A DNA stretch of 64,000 nt from Gluconacetobacter tumulicola (GCF_014174215.1 NZ_JABEQL010000005.1:124001-188000), one strand, 5' to 3'. Shown: positions 43,646-52,524, counted from the stretch's first letter. Program-made: numbers and translations. The notes: generated from the letters alone by a model not told the origin.

Positions 43646-43794
43646 TTTGCGCGGCCGGTTTTCTCCGGCGATGTAAACCCCCTTGTACGCATCAGAATCG
43701 TAGAGCCGGACACGCCGCGTGTTGGCGGATGTGCGTCGTTTCAAACGCCGCCGTTTCCGGGCGCCGACGCTGCCGGTCAGGCAGAAGCGGCTGC

Positions 43795-45111
43795 TTAAGA
43801 CCGCGCCGATCCCTTGCGTGGTCCGCGACGTCGCGTCCCAAGGAACCGGGCGGGGTCGTAAGGCGCGGCCTCGGGGACGGTGTCGCCGCCGACCATCCGC
43901 CCGATCAGTTCCGCGGTCCATGGCGCGCTGACCAGCCCCAGATGCCCATGGCCCGTGGCGTAGAACACGCCCCGCGTCGAGGGCGAGGGGCCGATGACAG
44001 GCAGGCAGTCCGGTGTCGACGGCCGGTTGCCCATCCAGTGCCGGACCGTGGAGAAGCCCCCGATTTTCACGAGAGGCAGGCCGTCGCGCAGGCTATCGAG
44101 CAGGATACGAGCCCGCCGCCAATCCGGCGCTGCCCCGTCGGGTGCGAATTCCACCTGCCCGGCGGCACGCATGCCTCCTTTCATCGGGGTGATGCCGAAT
44201 TTGAGGTCCGACATCATGACGGGAACGGGCGGTGCGTCCGCCAGGCCGGGAACCTGGACATGATAGCCGCGCTCGCTCACCAGCGGCACGGAATCCCCCA
44301 ACATGGCCCCCAGAGCGCGAGAGCCCATCCCGGCTGCGACGACGACGCTGTCGCAGGCCACGACCCGGCCCGCCGTGCTGACGCCGCGCACCTGTCCGGC
44401 CTCCATCACGAAGCCATCGACATGCCCGTCGGCGAAGCGCACGCCCTGTTCGCGTGCCAGTGTGGCCAGGGCCGCCACATAGCCCCCCGGATCGGCGCAA
44501 TGGGCACCATCGGAAATCTGCGCCGCGAAACCATATCGCGGCCCCAGGCCGGGGCAGGCCGCTTCCAGCGCCGCACGGTCAAGTGTCTGCCAGCGTACGC
44601 CGTTTTCGCGCCGGAGCTGCCAGCCGAACGCATCGGCCTCATAGGCGGCCTCATCCGGATAGACAATCAGCAGCCCCTTGCGCTGGATCAGTTCGGGAAC
44701 GCCCGCTTCTGCCGCCAGTGCCGCGTGCCGATCCGGCGCGTCGGCCAGGAATGGCCGCAGGGCCGACGCGATGGCGCGGGCGCGGGCACGGGTGGCGCCA
44801 CAGGCGACAAAGCGCAGCAGCCACAGCCAGATATGCAGCAGGGACGAGGGGCGCAGGCGCAACGGGCCCTGGGCATCCAGCAGGTAGCCGGGCAGCTTCT
44901 TCCACATGCCGGGCATGGAAATCGGCACGACGGACCCCGGACTCAGCCACCCGGCATTGCCATAGCTCGCGGCATTTTCCGATCCCGGCGCGTCGGTGGA
45001 CAGAAGGGTGACGTCATGCCCCAGGCGACGCAGGCGCAGCGCAATCGTCACGCCCACGGCTCCCGCGCCGATGACGACGAGCCGCGCGCCATGCGCGGGC
45101 GGAGCAGCCAT
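43795..45111 (-). CDS. FAD-dependent D-amino-acid dehydrogenase-like oxidoreductase
   Basis: 438 residues, DadA-type DAO family. FAD site at the N-terminus (LVVIGAGAVGVTIALRLRRL), ENAASYGNAGWLSPGSVVP typical of DadA, VVAAGMGSRALGAML, and the C-terminal FAD contact RPSTPDCLPVIGPSPSTRGV followed by YATGHGHLGL. DadA-type enzymes deaminate D-amino acids and feed electrons to the respiratory chain. Its start shares a base with the stop of the ABC ATPase upstream (45,111), so uptake and oxidation of a D-amino acid or related compound are coupled. Confidence 0.9.
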   Translation of the reverse strand: MAAPPAHGARLVVIGAGAVGVTIALRLRRLGHDVTLLSTDAPGSENAASYGNAGWLSPGSVVPISMPGMWKKLPGYLLDAQGPLRLRPSSLLHIWLWLLRFVACGATRARARAIASALRPFLADAPDRHAALAAEAGVPELIQRKGLLIVYPDEAAYEADAFGWQLRRENGVRWQTLDRAALEAACPGLGPRYGFAAQISDGAHCADPGGYVAALATLAREQGVRFADGHVDGFVMEAGQVRGVSTAGRVVACDSVVVAAGMGSRALGAMLGDSVPLVSERGYHVQVPGLADAPPVPVMMSDLKFGITPMKGGMRAAGQVEFAPDGAAPDWRRARILLDSLRDGLPLVKIGGFSTVRHWMGNRPSTPDCLPVIGPSPSTRGVFYATGHGHLGLVSAPWTAELIGRMVGGDTVPEAAPYDPARFLGTRRRGPRKGSARS

Positions 45112-45884
45112 CAGGCTTTTCCCATATGGAAATGTTTCAGGAATGTCCGGGTCCGTTCTTCCCGCGGGTCCTCGATGACCTGCCGTGCCGGACCCGATTC
45201 CACGATATGTCCGTCCGCCATGAAGACGACGGTATCGGCCACGTCCCGCGCGTAGGACATTTCATGCGTGACCACGATCTGGGTCATGCCCGTCCGCGCC
45301 AGGTCGCGCATCACGCTCAGGATCTCGGCCACGCGTTGCGGGTCGAGCGCGGATGTCGCCTCGTCGAACAGCATGACCTTCGGTTCCATCGCCAGGGCGC
45401 GGGCAATCGCCACGCGCTGCTTCTGGCCGCCGGAAAGACGCTCGGGCATGGTGTCGGCAAAACTCTCCATCCCCATGCGCTCCAGCAGCGGCCGGGCGAT
45501 CCGCTCGGCCGCGTCGCGCGACTGGCCCCGCACGAAACGCGGGCCCGACATCACGTTTTCCAGGACCGTCAGGTGCGGAAACAGGTTGAAGGACTGGAAG
45601 ACCATGCCGGCTTCGGCACGGAATGCCGCCATGGAATTCGTGCGGTGGCGCGATGCCCCGGCGCCAAACCGCATCGTATGGCTGTCGATCGTGACCGACC
45701 CGGAATCGGGGGTTTCCAGGAGATTGACGCAGCGGAGCAGCGTGGATTTTCCCGATCCGCTGGGGCCGATCAGGGCAAGCACATTGCCCTTCGGGACCCC
45801 CAGCGAGATATCCTTGAGCACCTCGCGCCTGCCGAAACGCTTGGACAGGTTCACGATGTCGATCATCAGCGGTTCCCTAGCCAT
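45111..45884 (-). CDS. Polar amino-acid ABC transporter, ATP-binding protein
   Basis: 257 residues. Walker A IGPSGSGKSTLL, Q-loop MVFQSFNLFPHLTVLENV, signature LSGGQKQRVAIARAL, Walker B VMLFDEATSALDP and H-loop VVTHEMSYARDVAD, all as in GlnQ/ArtP-type PAAT ATPases. It starts within the end of the permease gene (eight-base overlap) and its stop overlaps the dehydrogenase start. Confidence 0.95.
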   Translation of the reverse strand: MAREPLMIDIVNLSKRFGRREVLKDISLGVPKGNVLALIGPSGSGKSTLLRCVNLLETPDSGSVTIDSHTMRFGAGASRHRTNSMAAFRAEAGMVFQSFNLFPHLTVLENVMSGPRFVRGQSRDAAERIARPLLERMGMESFADTMPERLSGGQKQRVAIARALAMEPKVMLFDEATSALDPQRVAEILSVMRDLARTGMTQIVVTHEMSYARDVADTVVFMADGHIVESGPARQVIEDPREERTRTFLKHFHMGKA

Positions 45885-46536
45885 GACGCCGACGCTCCAG
45901 CAGCCGCGCGCCCTGCGTCATCGGAAACAGGATCAGGAAATAGATGATGGCGATCGTGGTATAGACCTCCAGCGGCTTGTAGGTGGCGGAGGAGACCATC
46001 TGCCCCTGATAGACGAGGTCGGGAACGGTCACGACCGAGATCAGCGACGTGTTCTTCAATTGCAGCACCACCTGGCTGACGAGCGGGGCGGTCATGCGCC
46101 GCAGGGCCTGCGGCATGATGATCCGGCGCATCATCGTGAAGGGCGTCATGCCCAGTGCGGCGGCGGCGTCCCACTGGCCGCGGTCGATCGAATCCAGTCC
46201 CGCGCGAAAGATTTCGCTGTAGAACGCCGCGCCGTACAGCGACAGCGCCAGCAGCGCCGCCGTGGCGGGCGACAGGCTCAGCCCCAGCACGACCGGCAGC
46301 GCATAGTAGCACCATACCAGTTGCACCAGCGCCGGCGTGCAGCGGAAGATTTCGACGACCGCGCCGGCGGGGATGGAGAGGATCTTCCAGCCGCTGCGCC
46401 GCGCCAGCGTCAGCAGCAGGCCCGCGGCCATGCCGATGATCGCGCTGGCAAGGGTGAAGCTCAACGTATATTCAAGGCCGATCCTGAAAAGAGACCAGTA
46501 TTGAAGGATCGGGCCGAAATCCCATTGATAGGTCAT
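45877..46536 (-). CDS. Polar amino-acid ABC transporter, permease
   Basis: 219 residues with five membrane segments and the EAA loop AAAALGMTPFTMMRRIIMPQAL, plus VVEIFRCTPALVQLVWCYYAL, the PAAT permease hallmark near residue 65. ATG 46536 is preferred because the first 20 codons of the longer frame overlap the binding-protein gene. Only one permease is present, so it probably forms a homodimer. Confidence 0.93.
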   Translation of the reverse strand: MTYQWDFGPILQYWSLFRIGLEYTLSFTLASAIIGMAAGLLLTLARRSGWKILSIPAGAVVEIFRCTPALVQLVWCYYALPVVLGLSLSPATAALLALSLYGAAFYSEIFRAGLDSIDRGQWDAAAALGMTPFTMMRRIIMPQALRRMTAPLVSQVVLQLKNTSLISVVTVPDLVYQGQMVSSATYKPLEVYTTIAIIYFLILFPMTQGARLLERRRHG

Positions 46537-46555
46537 GATGCGGACAGCATCCGCA

Positions 46556-47401
46556 TCAGAATTCCAGGCCGGGTGGCAGCGATGCCGGGTCGACATTGCT
46601 GGCCCGCAGCGCCTTGAACATCCATTCCTGCACGATGCCCTCCGAACGGTTGTAGAGAAGCCAGTTATTGACGAAGGTCAGGAAACGCGGGTCGGGCGAG
46701 ACGGGCACGCCGATACAGGTCGGCTGATGCACCACGGGCTGCGGCAGGATCAGGTCCCCCACCGCCGGATTGCGCGCATGCATCACGGCCGCGATCACCA
46801 CCACCTGCACCACGCAGTCCGCGCGTCCGGCCTGAAGCGCCATGATCGCGTCGGTCGGGGACTGGACCGCCACGGGGGTGCAGTGGGGCAGCTGGCGCCG
46901 GACGAAGATATCGTGCGACGATCCCGTATCGAAAGCGACGCGGATCTCGGGTTTGTCCAGATCGTCCCACTTCGCGACCGAAAGGCCTTTTTTCGCAATC
47001 ACCGTGAAGGCATTGCTGATGGCGATGTCGCTGAACTGGATCTGCAGCGCCCGCGCGGGCGTGGGGCTCAGGGCGAACATGACGTCGATCTTGCCGGTCT
47101 GGAGGTCCATGACCGACGTTCCCCATTCGGCTTCGATGATATCGGGCGCAACCCCCAGGGCCGCGGCCATGTCCTTGACCATGTCGACGCACGCGCCGCT
47201 CCAGCCGCCCCCCAGAATATCCTTGTGAAAAAAGGGTTCTGCTCCCGGAATGGCCGCGGTGCGAAGCTTGCCCGAGGCCTTGATGCGCTCGATCGTTCCT
47301 CCGGCTTCCTGCGCCCGTGCCGGGCGTATACCCGAAAGGGATGTCGCGGCCGCGACGCCGCCCAGGGCCAGGATTGATGCAAAGGCTCGACGTGTTGTCA
47401 C
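46556..47401 (-). CDS. Polar amino-acid ABC transporter, periplasmic binding protein
   Basis: 281 residues. A GTG start at 47401 has GGGGGAGG seven bases upstream. The signal resembles a Tat/Sec type (TTRRAFASILALGGVAAATS...ARAQ) with a twin Arg. The family 3 solute-binding fold follows: GKLRTAAIPGAEPFFHKD, GACVDMVKDMAAALG, VMDLQTGKIDVMFALSPTPA and FDTGSSHDIFVRRQLP. Ligand is probably an amino acid, judged from the DadA-like neighbour. First gene of the operon 47,401 to 43,795. Confidence 0.92.
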   Translation of the reverse strand: MTTRRAFASILALGGVAAATSLSGIRPARAQEAGGTIERIKASGKLRTAAIPGAEPFFHKDILGGGWSGACVDMVKDMAAALGVAPDIIEAEWGTSVMDLQTGKIDVMFALSPTPARALQIQFSDIAISNAFTVIAKKGLSVAKWDDLDKPEIRVAFDTGSSHDIFVRRQLPHCTPVAVQSPTDAIMALQAGRADCVVQVVVIAAVMHARNPAVGDLILPQPVVHQPTCIGVPVSPDPRFLTFVNNWLLYNRSEGIVQEWMFKALRASNVDPASLPPGLEF

Positions 47402-47596
47402 TCTAGGACCTCCCCCGCCGCCATCAGGCGAACCGTTTACAACGCATATCGAGTTTAGGGGGGCGGGCGGCACCGTAAAGCCGAAATCGCCCCCTGTCGC
47501 CAGACGGTCTGATTCTTCAGGGGGGTGTCGGTTCCTCGACGAACCTGTCCAGCGCCGCGCCGGCGATCCGCCCGGTTCGGAATGTTTGACGCAATT

Positions 47597-48376
47597 TCAG
47601 AACAGGCCGCGATAGTCGCCCCCGTCCACCAGCAGGCTCTGGGCGGTGATGAAGCCTGCCTTGTGCGAGCAGAAAAAGGCGACCGCCGCCGCAATTTCCT
47701 CGACATCGCCGAACCGTTTCGCCGGGTTGGCTGCAGCGCGCTCCGCCCAGATGCTGTCATAGCTGCGCCCCGTCATGCGCGACAGGTCCTGGACATGGGC
47801 ATGCTGTGCCGCCGAATCGATGATGCCCGGCAGAACATTGTTGATCGTGACGTTCCGCGCGACCAACTGCCGCGCCAGACCCGACGAAAAGGCCACCAGC
47901 CCCGATCGCGCGGCATTGGAAAGGCCCATCTCGGCCTGAGGATTCTTCACGCTGCGCGAGACGATGTTGACGATGCGGCCGAAACCGCGCGCGCTCATGC
48001 CGTCCACTGCAAGGCGGATCATGTCGATCGGGGCCAGCATCATCATGTCCACGCCCGCGATCCAGTGCGCCCGGTCCCACTCGCGGAAATCGCCTGGCGG
48101 CATGCCGCCGCCATTATTCACCAGAATGTCGGGTTGTGGACAGGCGGCGAAGATCCGCTGCCGGTCCTCATCCCGGGTCAGGTCCGCAGCCACGGCCACC
48201 GCGTCGCGTCCGGTCTGCGCGCGCACCAGCGACAAGGTTTCCTCAAGCGCCGCACGGTCGCGCGCCACCAGCGTAACCGCTGCACCCTCGGCCGCCAGCG
48301 TCACGGCGATCGCCCGGCCCATGCCGCGGCTGGCCCCGCACACGATCGCGTGGCGCCCCTCCAGTCCCAGATCCAC
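47597..48376 (-). CDS. Short-chain dehydrogenase/reductase (SDR)
   Basis: 259 residues with GTG start. CGASRGMGRAIAVTLAAEGA (cofactor), LVNNGGGMPPG, IVSRSVKNPQAEMGLSNAAR in the active-site region and a C-terminal FCSHKAGFITAQSLLVDGG. The usual active-site Tyr-x-x-x-Lys is not clear: the aligned region reads MGLSNAARSG, so the catalytic Tyr may be replaced, which is found in some SDR subgroups. It lies 195 bases upstream of the binding-protein gene, same strand. Confidence 0.85.
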   Translation of the reverse strand: MDLGLEGRHAIVCGASRGMGRAIAVTLAAEGAAVTLVARDRAALEETLSLVRAQTGRDAVAVAADLTRDEDRQRIFAACPQPDILVNNGGGMPPGDFREWDRAHWIAGVDMMMLAPIDMIRLAVDGMSARGFGRIVNIVSRSVKNPQAEMGLSNAARSGLVAFSSGLARQLVARNVTINNVLPGIIDSAAQHAHVQDLSRMTGRSYDSIWAERAAANPAKRFGDVEEIAAAVAFFCSHKAGFITAQSLLVDGGDYRGLF

Positions 48377-48883
48377 GTCCTGGCTCCCCTCGGAAAATTA
48401 CGGCCCGACACGGCCGCGACATGGCATTCGTGCGGGAAATGCCGGCACAGCGCGATATCATCGGCCATATCTTTCCGTTTTAATTTCAGCCTGGCAAGGA
48501 GCGCGCGCAGGACCTCGCCCAGTGCGGAAGTCATAGGATTCTGATCAAGATAGTTCAGATCATGCTCTTTGCGAATGAATGACAGGTTCGGGCCCCAGTC
48601 TGGGCGAACCGCTACTGCATTCGGCCCTGCGCCGCCTGTCGGACCGTTGGCGCAGGGTGTCTGGCCAGATCCACTGAGGACCATGATCGGATGATGAAAC
48701 GCATACGTTCTGGCGCTTCGAAACAAGAGGCGAGGCCTCTCGAATCATGTGGCAGATTGAACTGGCGTGGGAAACAAAGCCCTTATATATAACAGGCTTA
48801 TAGGAAGCAGGATGGAACGAGATGCTGGTGGCGATGAAAATTACCGCCCCGATCGCAGAACACATCAACCGGGGCCTCTGCGC
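48377..48883. other. Divergent intergenic region, no supported gene
   Basis: About 507 bases between the SDR and the aminotransferase. A - strand frame (MTSALGEVLRALLARLKLKR near 48,530) runs into the SDR start and ends inside it; it has no recognised similarity and I leave it out. The stretch 48,775-48,800 (CCCTTATATATAACAGGC) is a likely promoter region for the aminotransferase. Confidence 0.4.
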
Positions 48884-50236
48884 ATGACTTCCGTGAAACA
48901 GGACGAGGCGATGGTCAACGCCTTCGACCCCGGCCGCCTGGCGGACTGCGATGCCGAGACGCGCGGCATGATCGAGCGGCGCCTGCGCCTGCTCGGCCCG
49001 GCCTATCGCCTGTTCTACGAAAATCCGCTGCGCATCGAACGGGGGCGCGGCACATTCCTCTACGACCAGAATGGCGAGGAATATCTCGACGCCTACAATA
49101 ATGTCGCCAGCGTCGGACATGCGCATCCACGTGTCGCGGAGGCGATCGCGGCACAGGCTGCGCGTCTGTGTACGCACACGCGCTACGTGCAGGAACCCAT
49201 CTTGCGCTATGCGGAGCGGATTCTGCCGAGCTTCGGCGGAACGCTGGCCGATGACGGCCACATCATGTTCACCTGCACCGGTTCGGAAGCCAATGACCTG
49301 GCGCTGCGCATCGCGCAGCACCATACGGGCCGGAACGGAATCATCATCACGTCCGAGGCCTATCACGGAAATTCCAGCCTCACGGCCGGGCTTTCACCAT
49401 CGCTCGGGCGCCGCGCGCCACTGGGTCAATGGGTCCGGCAGGTCCCCACCCCCGATTCCTATCGCCTTCCGCGTGACACGATGGTGTCCTGGTTTCTCGA
49501 CTACGTGGCGCGCCAGATCGACGATCTGGAACGGCACGGAAACGGGCTCGCCGCGTTCATCTGCGATTCCATCTTCTCTTCAGACGGAATCTACGACAAC
49601 CCGGCCGATCTGCTGGCACCGGTGGCCGAACTCGTGCGGAGCCGGGGCGGGGTCTTCATCGCCGACGAGGTTCAGGCCGGATTCGGCCGGACCGGCCAAG
49701 GATTCTGGGGCTATCGCCGCCATGGCGTCGATCCCGACATGGTGACGATGGGCAAGCCGATGGGCAATGGCTTTCCCATCGCGGCTCTTGCCGTCCGCTC
49801 CGACATCGTCGCCGGTTTCGGACGCGACATGCGCTATTTCAATACGTTCGGTGGCAATTCGGTCGCGATCGCCGCCGCCCAGGCCACGCTCGACATCCTG
49901 CGGGACGACGCCCTGCCCGAACATGCGGATCGCGTCGGGGACTATATCCGCGCCGGCTTTGTCGCATTGCAGAAACGATTCCCGGTCATCGGCGATATTC
50001 GCGGTGCCGGCCTGTATGTCGGGGTGGAGATGGTCAAGGACCCGGCGAGCAAGGCGCCGGACGGCGTGCTGGCGGCACGCATCGTCAACGGACTCAGAAA
50101 CCGGCGCGTCCTGATCTCGGCAACGGGACTTCACGCCAATACGCTCAAGATCCGGCCGCCGCTGGTGTTCACCACGGGCGATGCGGATCGGCTGCTGCAC
50201 CATGCCGAAGCGCTGCTCGAGGAATTGGCGGGATAA
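48884..50236 (+). CDS. Class III pyridoxal-phosphate aminotransferase
   Basis: 450 residues, AGXT2-like subgroup: LFYENPLRIERGRGTFLYDQ, YNNVASVGHAHPRV, FTCTGSEANDLALRIA, ITSEAYHGNSSLT, GGVFIADEVQAGFGRTG and PLP-lysine MGKPMGNGFPIAALAV. Members act as transaminases or as phospho-lyases on phospho-amino alcohols and hydroxylysine phosphate. ATG 48884 and ATG 48911 are both plausible; upstream in-frame starts give non-conserved residues. It diverges from the SDR/PAAT/DadA-like genes, so all may serve one amino-acid catabolic pathway. Confidence 0.93.
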   Translation: MTSVKQDEAMVNAFDPGRLADCDAETRGMIERRLRLLGPAYRLFYENPLRIERGRGTFLYDQNGEEYLDAYNNVASVGHAHPRVAEAIAAQAARLCTHTRYVQEPILRYAERILPSFGGTLADDGHIMFTCTGSEANDLALRIAQHHTGRNGIIITSEAYHGNSSLTAGLSPSLGRRAPLGQWVRQVPTPDSYRLPRDTMVSWFLDYVARQIDDLERHGNGLAAFICDSIFSSDGIYDNPADLLAPVAELVRSRGGVFIADEVQAGFGRTGQGFWGYRRHGVDPDMVTMGKPMGNGFPIAALAVRSDIVAGFGRDMRYFNTFGGNSVAIAAAQATLDILRDDALPEHADRVGDYIRAGFVALQKRFPVIGDIRGAGLYVGVEMVKDPASKAPDGVLAARIVNGLRNRRVLISATGLHANTLKIRPPLVFTTGDADRLLHHAEALLEELAG

Positions 50237-50275
50237 GAAATCCGGCGAAGGTCGCGGCCGCTATCGTCGGCAAGC

Positions 50276-50695
50276 TCACGCGCCGCCCGGCCGCGTATTC
50301 GCCATCCCGGCTCCATCCGCCTCGGGCGCTTCTTCCGGCAGGCGTTCGGCCAGCAACGCGCGGCGCTCGCCAAGCCAGGTGCTGTCCAGAAGGTGATCCC
50401 GGCGCGGAAACCGCGTATTCGGATGGATCAGCACGCTGAGGCTCCGGTGATTGAGCATCAGCCACGGCACCAGGGTCGCAAACAGCACGGTCTCGAAGGC
50501 GATCTGGTACATCGGCAGCGTGTGCGGCCCGACCGGCACTTCATGCCAGCGGCCCAGCCGCACGGCGAAACGGTCGGCGATGGCGGTGCGCAGGCGTTCG
50601 GCCTCCGCGCGCTCCTCCGCGCCGTCGAAATAGACATGGGCATGGTAGCTGGCAATCGTCTCGACCGGTCGGATCGGCTCGGGCATCGGGGTCAT
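50276..50695 (-). CDS. DOPA 4,5-dioxygenase family protein
   Basis: 139 residues. YHAHVYFDG near residue 14, WHEVPVGPHTLPMYQIAF and LMLNHRSLSVLIHPNTRFPR with conserved His are the signature of the small DODA/YfaZ-like dioxygenase family (fungal and bacterial DOPA 4,5-dioxygenase). It is a cytoplasmic extradiol dioxygenase by family inference; the true substrate is unknown. The ATG overlaps the stop of the F420-type reductase gene (ATGA), so the two are co-translated. Same start is favoured over ATG 50707. Confidence 0.85.
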   Translation of the reverse strand: MTPMPEPIRPVETIASYHAHVYFDGAEERAEAERLRTAIADRFAVRLGRWHEVPVGPHTLPMYQIAFETVLFATLVPWLMLNHRSLSVLIHPNTRFPRRDHLLDSTWLGERRALLAERLPEEAPEADGAGMANTRPGGA

Positions 50696-51354
50696 CTGGC
50701 CTTCCACTGGTCGGTCCGTTCGGGACGGGCCTCGGACAGTGCCTTTTTCACGCCGGCAATGTCCAGATCGGTGGCATAGACCGGCGTGCCGGGCTGCTGC
50801 CGCCAGGATTCGTCCAGCCCGCCGGCATCCACCGCGTCGAAGCCGAGATCATGCACCAGGTCCATCACGATCCCCTTGGCGATGGGGTCGTCACCCGCGA
50901 CGGGCAGGGCGATGCGCCCCGGCGTTCCCGGCGGCTTGCCGTTCTCCAGAAGATGCAGGAAATAGATATTGTTGAACGCCTTGATCACCGGATGCCCGAT
51001 CGTCCGCGCCACCCAGCGGCTCTCCGGCAGGCCGGCCTCGATCGCCGCGATCATGCCGTCCCGCTGCTGCGGGTCATAGTTCCCGGTATCGACCACCGGC
51101 AATGCGGGCGGCACGTCCGCGAACAGATCGTGGGGCAGATGCGGGACGTTCTTCTCCGGAATCGTCAGCACGACCAGATCGACGCCCTTCACCGCCTCGC
51201 GTGGCGTCACGGCGGCGGCCCCGGTTTCCGCCGCCAGGTCGCCCAGCGTCTCGGGGCCACGGGAATTGGCCACCAGAACGGTATAGCCCAGCGCCGTCAG
51301 GCGCCGGGCCAGGGTGCCGCCGATATGGCCGGCGCCGATAATGCCGATTTTCAT
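50692..51354 (-). CDS. NADPH-dependent F420 reductase-like protein
   Basis: 220 residues. The N-terminal Rossmann motif MKIGIIGAGHIGGTLARRL, then LVANSRGPETLGDLAAETGA, LVVLTIPEKNVPHLPHDLF and VVDTGNYDPQQRD fit the NADP/F420 oxidoreductase-like family (also called F420-dependent NADP reductase-like or NPD1-like). In non-F420 bacteria these reduce other substrates. GGGAGA lies before the ATG. The long frame upstream (to 51,690) is not coding. The 304 bases 51,355-51,658 that follow it upstream hold no supported gene. Confidence 0.9.
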   Translation of the reverse strand: MKIGIIGAGHIGGTLARRLTALGYTVLVANSRGPETLGDLAAETGAAAVTPREAVKGVDLVVLTIPEKNVPHLPHDLFADVPPALPVVDTGNYDPQQRDGMIAAIEAGLPESRWVARTIGHPVIKAFNNIYFLHLLENGKPPGTPGRIALPVAGDDPIAKGIVMDLVHDLGFDAVDAGGLDESWRQQPGTPVYATDLDIAGVKKALSEARPERTDQWKAR

Positions 51355-51658
51355 AGGCGTCTCCCCGGGCTGGCACCCTGCCGCTTCCCTGGAGCTATGA
51401 ACGCGCCGGGGCCGGGGCAAGGGCCACGGCCGGATTGACGCCGCGTTCACGAAAGATCGTCTTCTTCCGGAGAAAAGGCAGCAGGAAAGACAGTGTTTCC
51501 CTGCGGCCCATCGCATCCGCGTGAACGACCGGGTCATGCTCGCCGGTTGCCCGCGCCACGTCGCTTTCCGAACATTTTGTAATTCGCCATGCGGGATCGC
51601 GTCTGGATTTCGCCACAACTGGCCAACATGATCCCGACACCTGCAGGAGGAGAGCCAA

Positions 51659-52300
51659 GTGAAGACAAGACTGATTGCGGCCCTGGTCATGAGCTGCGCG
51701 ATCGTGGGCGCCTCCGGCGCCTACGCGGATCCGTACGGCCCCGGCTATGACCGTGGCGGCCCGAACAATCAGGGCGACAATCGCGGCCATGGCGGCGGGC
51801 CTGGCTATGACCGTGGCGGCCCGAACGGCCAGGGCGACAATCGCGGCCATGGCGGCGGGCCTGACTATGACCGTGGCGGCCCGAACGGCCAGGGCGACAA
51901 TCGCGGCCATGGCGGCGGGCCTGGCTATGACCGTGGCGGCCCGAACAATCAGGGCGACAATCGCGGTTTTGGCGGCGGACCTGGCTATGACCGTGGCCGG
52001 CCCGCCAATTATGGCGACAATCGCGGCCGTGGACCCGGCGGGCCCGGCTACGACCGTGGCGGCCCGTGGAATGGCGGCGGCCGCGTCTGGAGACGCGGCG
52101 ATCGCTATGACGGCCCCCGCTCGGGCATGTGGGCAGTGCAGGACTGGCGGCGCTATCGTGGCCTCTACGCCCCGCCGCCGGGCTATTACTGGGTCCAGTA
52201 CGGCAACCAGTTCCTGCTCACGGCCGTGGCCACGGGCATCATCGCCAGCGTGATCGCCAGTGCCTACGGCGCAGGGCCCATGGGGCCCGGGCCTTACTGA
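51659..52300 (+). CDS. RcnB-like periplasmic protein with Gly-rich 20-residue repeats
   Basis: 213 residues, GTG start with AGGAGGAGA eight bases upstream. A signal peptide ends near residue 22 (ASGAYADPY). Residues 28-125 are five tandem repeats of 20 residues (YDRGGPNNQGDNRGHGGGPG). The C-terminus (DWRRYRGLYAPPPGYYWVQY, then TGIIASVIASAY) is the RcnB domain, a periplasmic family linked to nickel/cobalt homeostasis. In this subgroup the repeat region is probably a disordered spacer. Not in an operon. Confidence 0.88.
   Translation: MKTRLIAALVMSCAIVGASGAYADPYGPGYDRGGPNNQGDNRGHGGGPGYDRGGPNGQGDNRGHGGGPDYDRGGPNGQGDNRGHGGGPGYDRGGPNNQGDNRGFGGGPGYDRGRPANYGDNRGRGPGGPGYDRGGPWNGGGRVWRRGDRYDGPRSGMWAVQDWRRYRGLYAPPPGYYWVQYGNQFLLTAVATGIIASVIASAYGAGPMGPGPY
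51743..52042 (+). repeat. Five 60-base tandem repeats inside the RcnB-like gene
   Basis: Units start at about 51,743, 51,803, 51,863, 51,923 and 51,983, each encoding 20 residues; a shortened sixth follows. Units 1 and 4 share the variant AACAAT while units 2 and 3 share AACGGC, so duplication of multi-unit blocks is likely. The fifth unit has more changes (TTTT, AAT TAT). Confidence 0.9.
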
Positions 52301-52357
52301 AGCGGCGCGGCGGACGCCTCTACCAGGGGCCCGTCAGCATGTCCGCATGGGCATGAC

Positions 52358-52524
52358 CAGAGCCTGACCGCAAATGCACGCTGGTGGCGATCCGACGCGC
52401 GTTTTCTGCGCTTCGCTGCTCACGGCCATAGAGGCCGCTGCGCTGCGATGCTCGAAAACGCACGCCGGCCGCGGCCCTGTCGGGCCGCTCTCGCTCACCA
52501 GCCCACATTTGCGGTCAGGCTCTG
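52358..52524. repeat. 167-base palindromic element with 29-base inverted ends
   Basis: Left arm 52,358-52,386 and right arm 52,496-52,524 are inverted copies with three mismatches in 29; the outer 19 bases (CAGAGCCTGACCGCAAATG) match exactly. Inside lie a second nested inverted pair (GCGTTTTC / GAAAACGC) and a GC-rich hairpin (GCGGCCC-TGTC-GGGCCGC). No gene is inside. The design resembles a MITE or a large REP-type element. It sits 16 bases downstream of the RcnB-like/amidase intergenic border, next to decayed genes. Confidence 0.8.

Noticed and set aside
43729-45255. 508-codon open frame on the + strand
   Set aside because: It lies wholly opposite the DadA-like and ABC ATPase genes, is rich in Arg/Pro/Gly/His as shadows of GC-rich genes are, and shows no domain.
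51395-51910. 171-codon repetitive frame on the - strand
   Set aside because: It is the antisense of the 60-base repeats of the RcnB-like gene; the repeat keeps this frame open. No ribosome site.
51743-52042. CRISPR array
   Set aside because: Repeats are contiguous 60-base coding units without unique spacers; no cas genes are in the window.
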